Part shown: positions 1 through 7,926 of the stretch, piece after piece
How positions within the stretch are numbered: position 1 is the stretch's first letter
How the letters are laid out: every line of letters begins with the position of its first letter
NCBI GenBank assembly: GCA_947460575.1
Contig: CANHIJ010000003.1
Coordinates: forward strand, 1-64,000
From: Verrucomicrobiales bacterium
Lineage (GTDB): Bacteria > Verrucomicrobiota > Verrucomicrobiia > Verrucomicrobiales > V1-33
Direction of reading: 5' to 3'
Length of the DNA stretch: 64,000 nucleotides
The notes under the pieces: generated by a model
What the model saw: only the letters and a program-made list of their open reading frames with translations
Database searches by the model: none
What the model was told of the DNA's origin: nothing
Translations under genes and position numbers: made by a program

Positions 1-10
1 GCGACCCAGC

Positions 11-190
11 ATGGGGCAACCGCTTCGCGGTTGGGGGCCTTTGGCGTCGATGTCCCGGGGGTTAAAACCCCCGGCTAGTCATGGGGAACCGCTCCGCGGT
101 TCATGAGGAACCGTTTCGCCGTTCATGAGGAACCGTTTCGCGGTTCATGAGGAACCGTTTCGCCGTTCATGGGGAACCGTTTCGCGGTTC
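11..190. repeat. 22-bp tandem hairpin repeat array
   Basis: Five direct copies of a 22-bp unit begin at 81, 103, 125, 147 and 169. A diverged sixth copy lies at 11-32. Units carry arms GAACCG and CGGTTC around a short TTTCG or CTCCG-like loop, so most can form a hairpin. The second and fourth units carry a C for G change in the right arm (GCCGTTC), so good and weakened hairpins alternate. A related copy lies inverted at 47180-47201. No reading frame explains it. It looks like a locally amplified dispersed intergenic repeat. Confidence 0.85.
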
Positions 191-707
191 ATGGGGAGGC
201 GCCTCCCAGGAGATCTCGGAAACGCGGTTGACCTATATTAACCTGAAAGTGGGAGTTGAAAATCGACCATGGGGCCTTTTTCTCTCTATGTGCGGACCAT
301 GAGCCGTTTTTTCGGCCTCAGGAGACTCACCCTTTGGGTGAGACCCCTCCGTTGTCAAAAGCCCCACATCGTGGCCGGTGGACAAGCCGCGCGGCGATGC
401 CGGAGGCATCCTAGCGTGTAGCCGGTGGTGAGCGCAGCGACACCACCGGAGCCCCATCTCAAAAGGGCCCGCACCCCGGCAGGGGTGCCCGCGCTCCGTC
501 TCCCCAAAATGCCCAACGCGTGAGGAGAAAGCCTAACGCTCCGGTGCATCGCACTCGCGGATGAAGATAGTCAACTGCCGGTTTTAGGAGTAATTAGGCG
601 GCGGGCGGCGGCCGCAGGTTACTGGCAAATAAGCGGCGCGGCCGATGGGGAATGGGATGTAACTCGCTGGGGCGGAGCCACTGCTGGCGGCGCCGCCTTC
701 TTAGCGG
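191..707. other. gene-free stretch with inverted repeats
   Basis: No convincing gene. Short frames here have arginine/proline-rich, low-complexity composition and no recognisable domain. Two inverted repeats are visible: about 325-342 (CTCACC with GGGTGAG), and a perfect 9-bp stem at 422-430 with 441-449 around the loop AGCGCAGCGA. These resemble dispersed intergenic palindromes. The downstream convergent end is the stop of the minus-strand hydrolase. Confidence 0.6.
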
Positions 708-1712
708 CTAGGCCTGCCACTGCCAGCGCTCGGCCCACCAGCCGTAGCGGTTGGGGCTCTGCTGGACGATGTGGCCCAGGCCGGGCCAGGGGAGGTGGAA
801 TCCGTAGCATCGGGTGCGCTGGGCGGCGGCCTCGGCCCAATAGCGCTGGCGGGTGCGGATGCTGAGTTCGGGGTCGTGATCGAAGGCGATATTCCACTCT
901 GGTTGGGCGAACATGAGGAGGTGGTGGTGGGCGAGGTCCATGAGGTGGAGCAGCTCTTGGCCGTCGGAGCGGAGGCGAAAGCAGGCGTGCCCGGCGGTGT
1001 GGCCGGGGGCGGATTCGACGCGGAGGCGGCCGCCGAAGAGTTCGGTTCCAGCGGCGGTGGGCTGGAGGACTTTGGATAGGGTGTCGAAATGGCCGCGCAC
1101 TTCTTTGATCATGCCGGGGATGCCCTGGGGGTCGCGGCGGGAGCGGGAGAAGTCGGGTTGGGGCTGGCGCCAGAAGGCGAGTTCTTCGGGGAGGAGGTGG
1201 ATGGCGGCGTTGGGGAAGGCGGGTTGGCCGTTGTTGACGAAGCCGTTGAGGTGATCGGCGTGGGCGTGGCTGAGGAAGCCGGCGGTGACTTGCTCGGGGC
1301 GGATGCCGACGGCGGCGAGGCCGTCTTGGAGCCAGCCCATGCGGGGGTTGGTGCCCCGGCCGAATCCGGCGTCGAAGAGGGCGATTTCTTGGCCGAGTTT
1401 GACGACCAGGAGATTCACGTAGAGGGGCAGGGTGTCGAGGGATTCGCCGTGGCGGAGCATTTCGGCGCGCATGGCGGCGCGCTCGGCGGCGGGGTGCATG
1501 AGGTCGAGTCCCTCGCGGAAGGCGAGGTCGCAGTCGCTGATGGAGAAGGCTTCGAGGCTGCCGATGGCGAAGCGGTGGACAAAGGGTTGACGGAAAGGGG
1601 TGGGGAGTTCCGCGCTGTGGGCGGAGCTGCCGACGAGGGCGGGCCAACTGGCGAGGGCTGCGGCGGCGAAGTGGCGGCGGGAGAGGGCGGGGGCGGAGGG
1701 AGGCTGGGGCAT
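708..1712 (-). CDS. Exported metallo-beta-lactamase-fold hydrolase
   Basis: A 334-residue zinc hydrolase of the metallo-beta-lactamase fold, probably periplasmic. The start MPQPPSAP gives a short N-region, then SRRHF and a hydrophobic Ala-rich stretch that fits a Tat-type signal peptide; upstream in-frame residues look non-coding. The core shows LLVVKLGQEIALFDAGFG, the metal motif SHAHADHLNGF (HxHxDH), then APGHTAGHACF and a later conserved-looking HLMDLAHHH. This order matches the OPHC2/AHL-lactonase-like branch, but the substrate cannot be told from sequence. It diverges from the penicillin-binding protein gene with a gap of about 110 bp. Confidence 0.8.
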   Translation of the reverse strand: MPQPPSAPALSRRHFAAAALASWPALVGSSAHSAELPTPFRQPFVHRFAIGSLEAFSISDCDLAFREGLDLMHPAAERAAMRAEMLRHGESLDTLPLYVNLLVVKLGQEIALFDAGFGRGTNPRMGWLQDGLAAVGIRPEQVTAGFLSHAHADHLNGFVNNGQPAFPNAAIHLLPEELAFWRQPQPDFSRSRRDPQGIPGMIKEVRGHFDTLSKVLQPTAAGTELFGGRLRVESAPGHTAGHACFRLRSDGQELLHLMDLAHHHLLMFAQPEWNIAFDHDPELSIRTRQRYWAEAAAQRTRCYGFHLPWPGLGHIVQQSPNRYGWWAERWQWQA

Positions 1713-1824
1713 CCCTGAGGGTACGGAGGCGGGGGGAATCGACGAGCAGGAAAATCGCGCGGCGGCGGGCGGCGGGCCATTTTTGTCTGTGCGGCGGGAG
1801 GATTCTGGCGATGGTGGGAAAGCT

Positions 1825-4020
1825 ATGCCTGCCCGCCCTGTTTTGCCGTCTGCGCGGCTTTGCTGCGCCTGGTTTTTTCCGGGGTGGCGGCTCCGGGTGG
1901 CCGCTTGGCCGTGGCTGCTGCGGTGGCCGCTGCAGCTGGCGGTGGGGGCGACTGGCTTAGGGCTTGCCGCCATTTTGATAGGAGATTTAGCCTATCGTTC
2001 GCTGGCGCGGCGCTACGACTTGGATAGCCTGGGGCGGATGCCGGCGCGGAGCGAGGTGTACGACGCCCGCGGAGGGTTGTTGGGAAAGCTGCACGGGGAA
2101 GACCGCCGGGTGGTGCCGCTGAGCCAGGTGGCTCCGGATTTTATCAAGGCCTTGCTGGCGCGGGAGGACAGTCGGTTTTATGAGCACGGGGGGGTCGACC
2201 TGGTGGGGGTGGTGCGGGCGGTGGTGCGGACTCTGCAGGACCCCAAGGTGCGCCAAGGGGCGAGCACGATCACGATGCAGTTGGCTCGCAACAGCTTCGA
2301 CCTGACCCGGGAGAAGTCGCTCCACCGCAAGTTGTTGGAGATGGCCATCACCCGGCGGATTGAGGACCAGCGGAGCAAAGCGCAGATTTTGGAGCTGTAT
2401 GTGAACCGGATTTTTTTTGGTACGGGGCTTTTTGGGGTGGAGCGAGCGGCGGAGAGCTATTTTGGAAAATCGGCCCTGGGGCTGACTTTGGATGAATCGG
2501 CGATGTTGGCGGCGATTATTCGGGGGCCGAATGCGTTTTCTCCGTTCCGGCACTATGAAGTGGCGCGGAGCGGGCGGGACATGGTGTTGGATCGGATGGT
2601 GGCCACGGGGGTCTTGTCGGCGGCGGCGGCGGCGGCCGCCAAGCGGGTGAAAACCAAAGTTTTGGCGCCGCCGCAGGCGCCGCCGGACAGTTGGGCTTTA
2701 GATGCGGTGCGGCGGGATTTGGAAAAAGTGCTCGACCAGGGGGAAGTGGGGGAGGGGGGCTTGAAGATATACACTACCTTGGAGCCGGAGCTGCAGCGGG
2801 CTGCGGAGGAGAGCTTGAACCGGCAGTTGGCCGCGGTGGAGAAGGGGCCTGGCTACCCGCACCAGACGTGGGCCTTGTATGAGCGGCTGGTGCAGCGCGG
2901 TCTAGCGGTGGAGCCGGAGTACTTGCAGGGCGCGGTTATTTTGCTCGAAAACCACACTGGGGCGATCCGGGCGGCGGTGGGCGGCCGGGACATCCGGCAC
3001 AGTGGCACCAACCGGGCCCTGCAATCGCGGCGGCAGGTGGGATCGGCCTTCCAGCCCTTGGTTTACGCTGCCGCGGTGGAGCGGGCGGGCCTGTGGCCGG
3101 GACAGTTGATTTTCGACGGCCCCCTGTTGCCGGGGGAGGTGCGGGGGGAGGAAGGGCTCGTCAGTCCGGCGAATGCGGATGGGCGCTTTGGGGGATGGCA
3201 GTCGGCCTGGTGGGGCCTAGCGAAGTCGCGCCATACTATGGCGGTGCGGGTGGGGGAGTTGGCAGGGGTGGACCAGGTCAAGCAACTGGCGGCAGCGGCG
3301 GGGCTGTCGGGGATCGCGGGACGCTCGCCCCAGCTCTATTTGGGAAATCTGGGGGCTACGCTGGAGAGCTTGAGCAGCGCTTTTTCGCTTTTTGGAAATG
3401 GCGGGCAGCGCTGTCGGCCGTTTCTGATCGACCGCATTGAGACCGGCGAGGGCGAGCTCGTCTACCGCAGCGGGGTCATTGCCTACCCGGTGCTGAGCCC
3501 TGGCAGCGCGTGGTTGACGACGCGGATGATGGAGCAGGTGCTGGGGCCTGAGGGCACCGCGGCGGGGGTCCAGGGCTTGGGGTTTCGGGGGCTCGCGGCG
3601 GGCCAGACGGGCAGTGCAGACGATTTTCGCGACGCCTGGTTTATCGGCTACAGCACGGCGCTAACCTGTGGGGTTTGGGTGGGGCTGGACGATACCTCGC
3701 GCCGCGCTCCGCAAGGCTATGGAAGTCGCCTGGCTTTGCCGATATGGGCGGAAGTGATGGCCAGGGGCCCCGCGCTGGGCTATGCGGCGGGGGCGTCCTG
3801 GCCGTCGCCGGGGCCGGTGGAGAAAGTGGCGATCTGTGCGGTTTCTGGCCTGCTAGGATCGCCCGGCTGTGGAGGGGCGGCGGCGGAGGTGGAGCTGCCG
3901 AGCAGCCATGTGCCGCGGGAGGTCTGCCGCCACCAAGAGGGGCGCGGAGCGGCGGCGGGAGGGGCCGAGGAGCTGCGCCAGCCGGGGTTCTGGCAGCGGC
4001 TGGGGCAACGGTGGCGCTGA
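1825..4020 (+). CDS. Class A penicillin-binding protein with altered transpeptidase motifs
   Basis: A 731-residue inner-membrane peptidoglycan synthase. A membrane anchor lies at about residues 29-53. The GT51 glycosyltransferase domain is intact-looking, with EDSRFYEHGGVD at 114-125 and QGASTITMQLARN at 144-156. It is followed by a linker and a transpeptidase-like domain from about 365. The three transpeptidase motifs are all changed: SxxK reads SAFQ at 407-410, SxN reads SRH at 468-470, and KTG reads QTG at 594-596. The surrounding residues (GSAFQPLVYAAA, AKSRHTMAVRV, AGQTGSADDFRDAWFIGYS) align well with the family, so these are substitutions and not misalignment. I infer glycan polymerisation without normal cross-linking. 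The start at 1825 puts the hydrophobic anchor near the N-terminus. Confidence 0.85.
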   Translation: MPARPVLPSARLCCAWFFPGWRLRVAAWPWLLRWPLQLAVGATGLGLAAILIGDLAYRSLARRYDLDSLGRMPARSEVYDARGGLLGKLHGEDRRVVPLSQVAPDFIKALLAREDSRFYEHGGVDLVGVVRAVVRTLQDPKVRQGASTITMQLARNSFDLTREKSLHRKLLEMAITRRIEDQRSKAQILELYVNRIFFGTGLFGVERAAESYFGKSALGLTLDESAMLAAIIRGPNAFSPFRHYEVARSGRDMVLDRMVATGVLSAAAAAAAKRVKTKVLAPPQAPPDSWALDAVRRDLEKVLDQGEVGEGGLKIYTTLEPELQRAAEESLNRQLAAVEKGPGYPHQTWALYERLVQRGLAVEPEYLQGAVILLENHTGAIRAAVGGRDIRHSGTNRALQSRRQVGSAFQPLVYAAAVERAGLWPGQLIFDGPLLPGEVRGEEGLVSPANADGRFGGWQSAWWGLAKSRHTMAVRVGELAGVDQVKQLAAAAGLSGIAGRSPQLYLGNLGATLESLSSAFSLFGNGGQRCRPFLIDRIETGEGELVYRSGVIAYPVLSPGSAWLTTRMMEQVLGPEGTAAGVQGLGFRGLAAGQTGSADDFRDAWFIGYSTALTCGVWVGLDDTSRRAPQGYGSRLALPIWAEVMARGPALGYAAGASWPSPGPVEKVAICAVSGLLGSPGCGGAAAEVELPSSHVPREVCRHQEGRGAAAGGAEELRQPGFWQRLGQRWR

Positions 4021-4100
4021 TTTTTTTAAAAATGGGGTCTCACGCAAAAATCTAGGTCTAGCGCATTTGGTGCTTGCAGGGAGTTTAGCGCAAAGGTAGC

Positions 4101-4176
4101 GTGGTGTTGGCATAGGCGTCAGGAAGAAATGGGACCGACCATTTTTGAGTCGGTCAGGCGACTTTGCCAACACCAC
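4101..4176 (+). other. Structured intergenic element, nested hairpins
   Basis: A perfect 12-bp inverted repeat pairs 4101-4112 with 4165-4176. Inside it a second 7-bp hairpin pairs 4133-4139 (GACCGAC) with 4149-4155 (GTCGGTC) around a 9-base loop. It ends about 50 bp before the AP2/H1-like gene, so it could be a 5' leader structure or a separate small RNA. There is no T-run after it, so it is not a standard terminator. Strand is assumed from the downstream gene. Confidence 0.55.
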
Positions 4177-4227
4177 ACCAAGGATACCAATCCGGAACCA
4201 ATACCAACGAACCAAACACACCATTAT

Positions 4228-4599
4228 ATGTCCGCCCCAGCACCTAGACCCATGTACGGCATCAGCCGGATCGACCAGCCCGAGAAGAAAAACCACGGAT
4301 GGTATGTCCGCGTGACCTTCAAGGGCAAGACGGAGCAGAAGTTCTTTGCCGACAAGGCCCACGGGAGCAAGCCCAAGGCCCTCAAGATGGCCCAAGAGCA
4401 TCGCGACCACTTGGTGACGCTCCTCCCGCCAGCGCGCCAGGAAGCCGCCGCCCGCAAGCGCGCCGTCTCCAAGAAAGTGATCGCCGCCAAGAAGGCCGCC
4501 GCTGCGGAGGCCCCGGCCCCCGCGAAGAAAGCCGCTCCCGCCGCGAAAAAGGCTGCCAAGAAGGCCGCCAAGAAAGCGGCTAAAAAAGCGGCCAAATAA
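4228..4599 (+). CDS. Small AP2-like protein with histone-H1-like lysine tail
   Basis: A 123-residue basic protein, probably DNA-binding. Residues 9-62 (MYGISRID, GWYVRVTFKGK, KFFADKAHGSKPKALKMAQEHRD) resemble the short AP2-type domain found in some bacterial and phage proteins, with the typical W-V-R strand and ALKMAxxHRD helix. Residues 75-123 are a lysine/alanine tail with KKAA repeats similar to histone H1 and chlamydial Hc1 tails. The ATG at 4228 is chosen because upstream codons (TNQTHHY) look like leader. The gene sits between two structured intergenic elements. A nucleoid-associated or regulatory role is inference. Confidence 0.65.
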   Translation: MSAPAPRPMYGISRIDQPEKKNHGWYVRVTFKGKTEQKFFADKAHGSKPKALKMAQEHRDHLVTLLPPARQEAAARKRAVSKKVIAAKKAAAAEAPAPAKKAAPAAKKAAKKAAKKAAKKAAK

Positions 4600-4620
4600 T
4601 CATCGAGTTCCACTTATCGA

Positions 4621-4710
4621 CTGATCTGTCCCCACCGGATTGGCTTTCCCGCGGCGCGCCTCTGTCAGGAGGCGACTGCCCTAGGTCAGTCCGGTGGCTT
4701 GACAGGTCAG
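4621..4710 (+). other. Rod-like structured element upstream of the ABC ATPase
   Basis: A 90-nt stretch can fold end to end. 4621-4630 pairs with 4701-4710 (10 bp, one G-U). 4632-4644 pairs with 4685-4697 (13 bp with two G-U). An apical hairpin pairs 4657-4662 with 4669-4674 around TGTCAG. It ends 26 nt before the ATG of the ABC gene. It has no poly-T tail, so a simple terminator is unlikely. It could be a leader, a small RNA or a repeat-derived palindrome. I do not recognise a known riboswitch class. Confidence 0.55.
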
Positions 4711-4736
4711 GGGGAGGAGTTGCTTAGTGGAAGGAA

Positions 4737-5429
4737 ATGACTGACCACTTAAACGCCCCTGCGGGGGAGGCCTTTTTGAGCGCTAGCGGGGTGCATCGCA
4801 CCTACCACGTGGGGGGGGACGCGATCGAAGTATTGCGGGGGGTGGACTTGAGCGTGGCCCAAGGGGAGCGGGTTTTTCTGTGCGGGCCCTCGGGGGCGGG
4901 AAAGACAACCTTGCTGTATGTGCTGGGAGGGCTGGAGCGGCCAGACCGCGGGGAGGTGCTGCTGGAGGGAAAATCGGTTTACGGGGGGAGCGGGGCGCGG
5001 CAAGCCAAGTTGCGGAATGCGGCGATTGGCTACATTTTTCAAAATTATTTGCTTTTGCCGGAGCTGACGGCGCTGGAGAACGTGTGTTTGCCGGCTTTGA
5101 TCGGGGGGCGCCAGGCCAAAGCGCGGGGGGAAGAATTGCTGGGGAAGGTGGGGCTGGGGGCGCGGCTGCAGCACTTGCCGACGCAGTTGAGCGGAGGGGA
5201 GCAGCAGCGGGTGGCCATCGCCCGCTCGCTGATCAACAATCCCTCGGTGATCTTTGCCGACGAGCCGACGGGCAACCTGGACTCCAAGACGGGAACGGCG
5301 GTCATGAATTTGCTGCTTTCCGTGGTTGCCGAGGAGGGGAAAACCCTCATGGTGGTGACCCACGACACGCAACTTGCGGGGCAGGGGGACCGGATGTTGG
5401 TGCTGCGGGACGGGATGCTGGTGGACTAG
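4737..5429 (+). CDS. lolD: ABC transporter ATP-binding protein, LolD/MacB type
   Basis: A 230-residue cytoplasmic ATPase of the LolD/MacB/FtsE branch, which powers lipoprotein release or related envelope export. It has Walker A GPSGAGKTTLL (50-60), a Q-loop at IFQNYLLLPELT, the signature LSGGEQQRVAIARS, Walker B VIFADEPTGNLDS, and the switch His in VVTHD. Length fits the family. No permease gene (LolC/E or MacB) is adjacent, so its partner must be elsewhere. The start is uncertain: the purine-rich AAGGA is almost against the ATG, while GGGGAGGAG lies further upstream. Confidence 0.8.
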   Translation: MTDHLNAPAGEAFLSASGVHRTYHVGGDAIEVLRGVDLSVAQGERVFLCGPSGAGKTTLLYVLGGLERPDRGEVLLEGKSVYGGSGARQAKLRNAAIGYIFQNYLLLPELTALENVCLPALIGGRQAKARGEELLGKVGLGARLQHLPTQLSGGEQQRVAIARSLINNPSVIFADEPTGNLDSKTGTAVMNLLLSVVAEEGKTLMVVTHDTQLAGQGDRMLVLRDGMLVD

Positions 5430-5505
5430 GGTTTGTCCGGCGGACCGGGCCAGCAGGCCGCAGCTGATCTGTCAGGGCCCCGCGAAAGCCACTTCCCCAT
5501 TGCCC

Positions 5506-6372
5506 ATGAAGATTTATATCGACGGAACCCTGCACGAAGAAGCTGCCGCCAAGATTTCGGTGTTTGACCACGGGCTGCTCTATGGGGATGGGGTTTTTGA
5601 GGGGATTCGCTTTTACAATCGGCGGGTTTTCCGGCTCGAGGAGCACATTCAGCGGCTCTACTCCTCCGCGCGGTCGATTTTGCTGACGATACCGCTGACT
5701 CCGGAGGAGATGACCGAGGCCTTGCTGGAGACCTGCCGGGCCAACGCGCTGGACAACGGGTACATCCGCCTGGTGGTGACCCGCGGGAGTGGACCGATGG
5801 GACTGAGCCCCTACAAGTGCCCCAAGGCTTCGGTGATCATCATCGCGTGCAGCATTCAGCTCTATAGCGACGAGGCCTACCGCAGCGGTTTGACCCTGGC
5901 CACCTGCGCCACGCGTCGCCCGATGCACGACATCTTGAGCCCGCAGGTGAAGAGCCTGAATTATTTGAACAACGTGATGGCCAAGGTGGAAGCGATGCAG
6001 GCGGGCGCGGAAGAGGGGATCATGCTCAATGAGCGCGGCTTGGTGGCGGAGTGCACGGGGGACAATGTCTATATTGTCAGCCGGGGGGCGATCACGACGC
6101 CCCCAATCACGGCGGGGGCGCTGGACGGGATCACCCGCGGGGTGGTTTTCCAGATTGCGGAGGAGTTGGGGATACCGATGCAGGCGGCGGACCTCAGCCG
6201 CCACGACATCTACACTGCGGAGGAATGTTTCCTCACGGGGACTGCCGCCGAAGTCATCGCCGCGGTTAAATACGACCAGCGCATCATCGGCGCGGGCATT
6301 CCGGGCCCGATCACGCAGCGCGTGATTGCCCGCTTCCGCGAAATCGCGGGCAGCACGGGAACTCCCTTCTGA
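5506..6372 (+). CDS. ilvE: Branched-chain-amino-acid aminotransferase (class IV PLP)
   Basis: A 288-residue fold-type IV PLP enzyme that most likely transfers amino groups between glutamate and branched-chain 2-oxo acids. Visible features are IYIDGTLHEEAAAKISVFDHGLLYGDGVFEG at the N-terminus, the PLP lysine K149 in VKSLNYLNN, ECTGDNVYIV, and the phosphate-binding GALDGITRG. The class also includes D-alanine aminotransferase and aminodeoxychorismate lyase. FEGIRFY and length favour IlvE. It stands about 75 bp after the ABC gene and may share its transcript. Confidence 0.8.
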   Translation: MKIYIDGTLHEEAAAKISVFDHGLLYGDGVFEGIRFYNRRVFRLEEHIQRLYSSARSILLTIPLTPEEMTEALLETCRANALDNGYIRLVVTRGSGPMGLSPYKCPKASVIIIACSIQLYSDEAYRSGLTLATCATRRPMHDILSPQVKSLNYLNNVMAKVEAMQAGAEEGIMLNERGLVAECTGDNVYIVSRGAITTPPITAGALDGITRGVVFQIAEELGIPMQAADLSRHDIYTAEECFLTGTAAEVIAAVKYDQRIIGAGIPGPITQRVIARFREIAGSTGTPF

Positions 6373-6413
6373 CCCGGGCTGCGGCTCTCTTTTTTCTTTT
6401 CCACAGCACCTCC

Positions 6414-7022
6414 ATGAAGGAACTCAGCGACGGCATTTATCACTGGATCTACCGGGGCCTCAGTCTTCAGGCCGTGGGTCTGACGCTGGGGGTGTTGCTC
6501 ATTGTGGGCCATCTCCTCGCCTTGCTGAAGCAGGACAAAATCCTGCCTTGGCTGTCCACGGTGCCGCGCTCCATGAACATGGGGACCTTTTTTCTGACGG
6601 TTTCCTTTTTGTGGGCCTTAATGGTGGCCACTTCGATGGACCTTGGGGAATTCCACCAGGCCCGGTGGCTGGCGCAGTTTGCCCTGCCGCTCTTTTATAT
6701 TGGGACGCTTTTCATCGCCAACGACTACCTGGGAGCCCGGGCGCTGGGGTGCTTTTTGCTCTTGGTCGCTTGTCCGGTGCTGGACGCGGCCTTTTTGAAG
6801 CCCCCGCAGTCGCGCCTGCTTTTGAGCGCGCTGGCTTACGGCTGGATTGTGGCGGGGCTTTTCTGGGTGGGCATGCCCTTTACGCTGCGCGACCAGATTG
6901 CGTGGTTGCAGGCCAAGCCGACGCGCTACCGGGCGGTCTGCCTGGGGGGACTGGGCTACGGGATCTTGGTGCTGGCGGCGGCGCTGCTTTACTACGGGGC
7001 GCCGCCCAGCCCAGCTCTGTGA
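6414..7022 (+). CDS. Six-helix membrane protein, function unknown
   Basis: A 202-residue hydrophobic protein, not recognised. Hydrophobic segments lie at about 18-38, 55-75, 85-102, 107-126, 135-155 and 175-195, so about six membrane helices. There are few charged residues in the helices and no catalytic motif that I can name. It starts 41 bp after ilvE and is followed 34 bp later by another small membrane protein, which suggests the two act together. Confidence 0.65.
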   Translation: MKELSDGIYHWIYRGLSLQAVGLTLGVLLIVGHLLALLKQDKILPWLSTVPRSMNMGTFFLTVSFLWALMVATSMDLGEFHQARWLAQFALPLFYIGTLFIANDYLGARALGCFLLLVACPVLDAAFLKPPQSRLLLSALAYGWIVAGLFWVGMPFTLRDQIAWLQAKPTRYRAVCLGGLGYGILVLAAALLYYGAPPSPAL

Positions 7023-7056
7023 GGGACCCTATTTCCTTTGGATTCTCATAGGTGAC

Positions 7057-7407
7057 ATGATCAAGCACTACCTGCCTCACCTGATTTTTTTTGCGGTCTT
7101 TTTCACCGCCGCGATCCCCGTGCTCTATTACCTGCGGAGGAAGCATCCCGATCCGCGCTTTCGCCCGTCCTTCGGGGAAATGTCCCTCCTCACGGTCATT
7201 GCGCTGTTCATTTGCGGGTGCATGGCGATGGCATTGGGCAGCCTCTTCAAGCCGGAGAACGATGGATCTGCGTTTAAAATGAAGCCCTTCGACGGCCCCG
7301 GCCCGGCGGGGGAGGGATCGGAGCAGGGGGGCGGCAGCGATGGCCGCCGATCCCAGGACAAGGGGTCCAAGGGCGAGAGCCCGCGCCGCACTAACGACCG
7401 CAAATAG
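7057..7407 (+). CDS. Small two-helix membrane protein with charged tail
   Basis: A 116-residue protein with two hydrophobic segments (about 7-26 and 42-62) and a C-terminal tail of about 50 residues rich in Gly, Ser, Lys and Asp, probably disordered. The start at 7057 follows an AGGTG-like ribosome site. I do not recognise a family. Its position right after the six-helix protein and 21 bp before the GcvH-like gene suggests a common transcript. Confidence 0.6.
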   Translation: MIKHYLPHLIFFAVFFTAAIPVLYYLRRKHPDPRFRPSFGEMSLLTVIALFICGCMAMALGSLFKPENDGSAFKMKPFDGPGPAGEGSEQGGGSDGRRSQDKGSKGESPRRTNDRK

Positions 7408-7428
7408 CCTGCCGCTTCTCACTTTCTC

Positions 7429-7905
7429 ATGACTGCCCCTGCTGCCCGCGAATGGATTCAATTTCGCCACGCTCGGTTCACGGCGCGCTTTCCGGCCGAT
7501 TTCAGCTATTCTCCGTCGCACTATTGGATGATGCCGGTGCCGGGGGAGCCTGGCCTTTGGCGGGTGGGCTTCACCAAGTTTGCCACTCGCATGCTAGGGG
7601 AATTGGTCGATTTCACGTTCAATCCTCCGCTGGGAGGCGGGGTCCAGCCGGGCGAGATGATCGGTTGGGTCGAGGGCTTCAAGGCCGCGAGCGATGTTTT
7701 TTGTGTGATGTCGGGGGAGTTTGCGGGGAGCAATCCGGCCCTGCAGGCCGATGCCTGCATCGTGCGCAGCGACCCCTATCTGGAAGGCTGGCTGTACAGC
7801 GTGCGCGGCGAGCCGGAACCCGGCCACCTCACCGCCCAGGGCTACCTCGACTTGCTCAACGCCACCATCACGCGCATGGCGGAGCAGGAACACCCCGAAG
7901 AATAG
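7429..7905 (+). CDS. Glycine cleavage H-protein-like lipoyl carrier
   Basis: A 158-residue member of the GcvH family. Those proteins carry lipoamide on a lysine and shuttle the aminomethyl group in glycine cleavage. The core GWVEGFKAASDVFCVMSGE matches the lipoylation segment (usual ESVKAASD), so K85 is the likely lipoyl site. The C-terminal SDPYLEGWLYSVR matches the family end. It differs from standard GcvH in the EGFK sequence and a longer N-terminus. No gcvT or gcvP is nearby. It sits 21 bp before an aldolase and upstream of glcD-glcF, so a role beside glycolate/glyoxylate metabolism or as an alternative lipoyl carrier is possible. I do not assign gcvH firmly. Confidence 0.65.
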   Translation: MTAPAAREWIQFRHARFTARFPADFSYSPSHYWMMPVPGEPGLWRVGFTKFATRMLGELVDFTFNPPLGGGVQPGEMIGWVEGFKAASDVFCVMSGEFAGSNPALQADACIVRSDPYLEGWLYSVRGEPEPGHLTAQGYLDLLNATITRMAEQEHPEE

Positions 7906-7926
7906 CCGCTTTCCCCCCCTTTTTTC

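Noticed and set aside
81-190. Possible CRISPR array
   Set aside because: The repeats are directly adjacent, with no unique spacers, and no cas gene is in the window.
233-549. Two short minus-strand frames in the first spacer
   Set aside because: Low-complexity Arg/Pro/His composition, overlapping inverted repeats, no domain.
4621-4710. SRP RNA or known riboswitch at the structured element
   Set aside because: It lacks the conserved SRP apical sequence, and I see no known riboswitch core.
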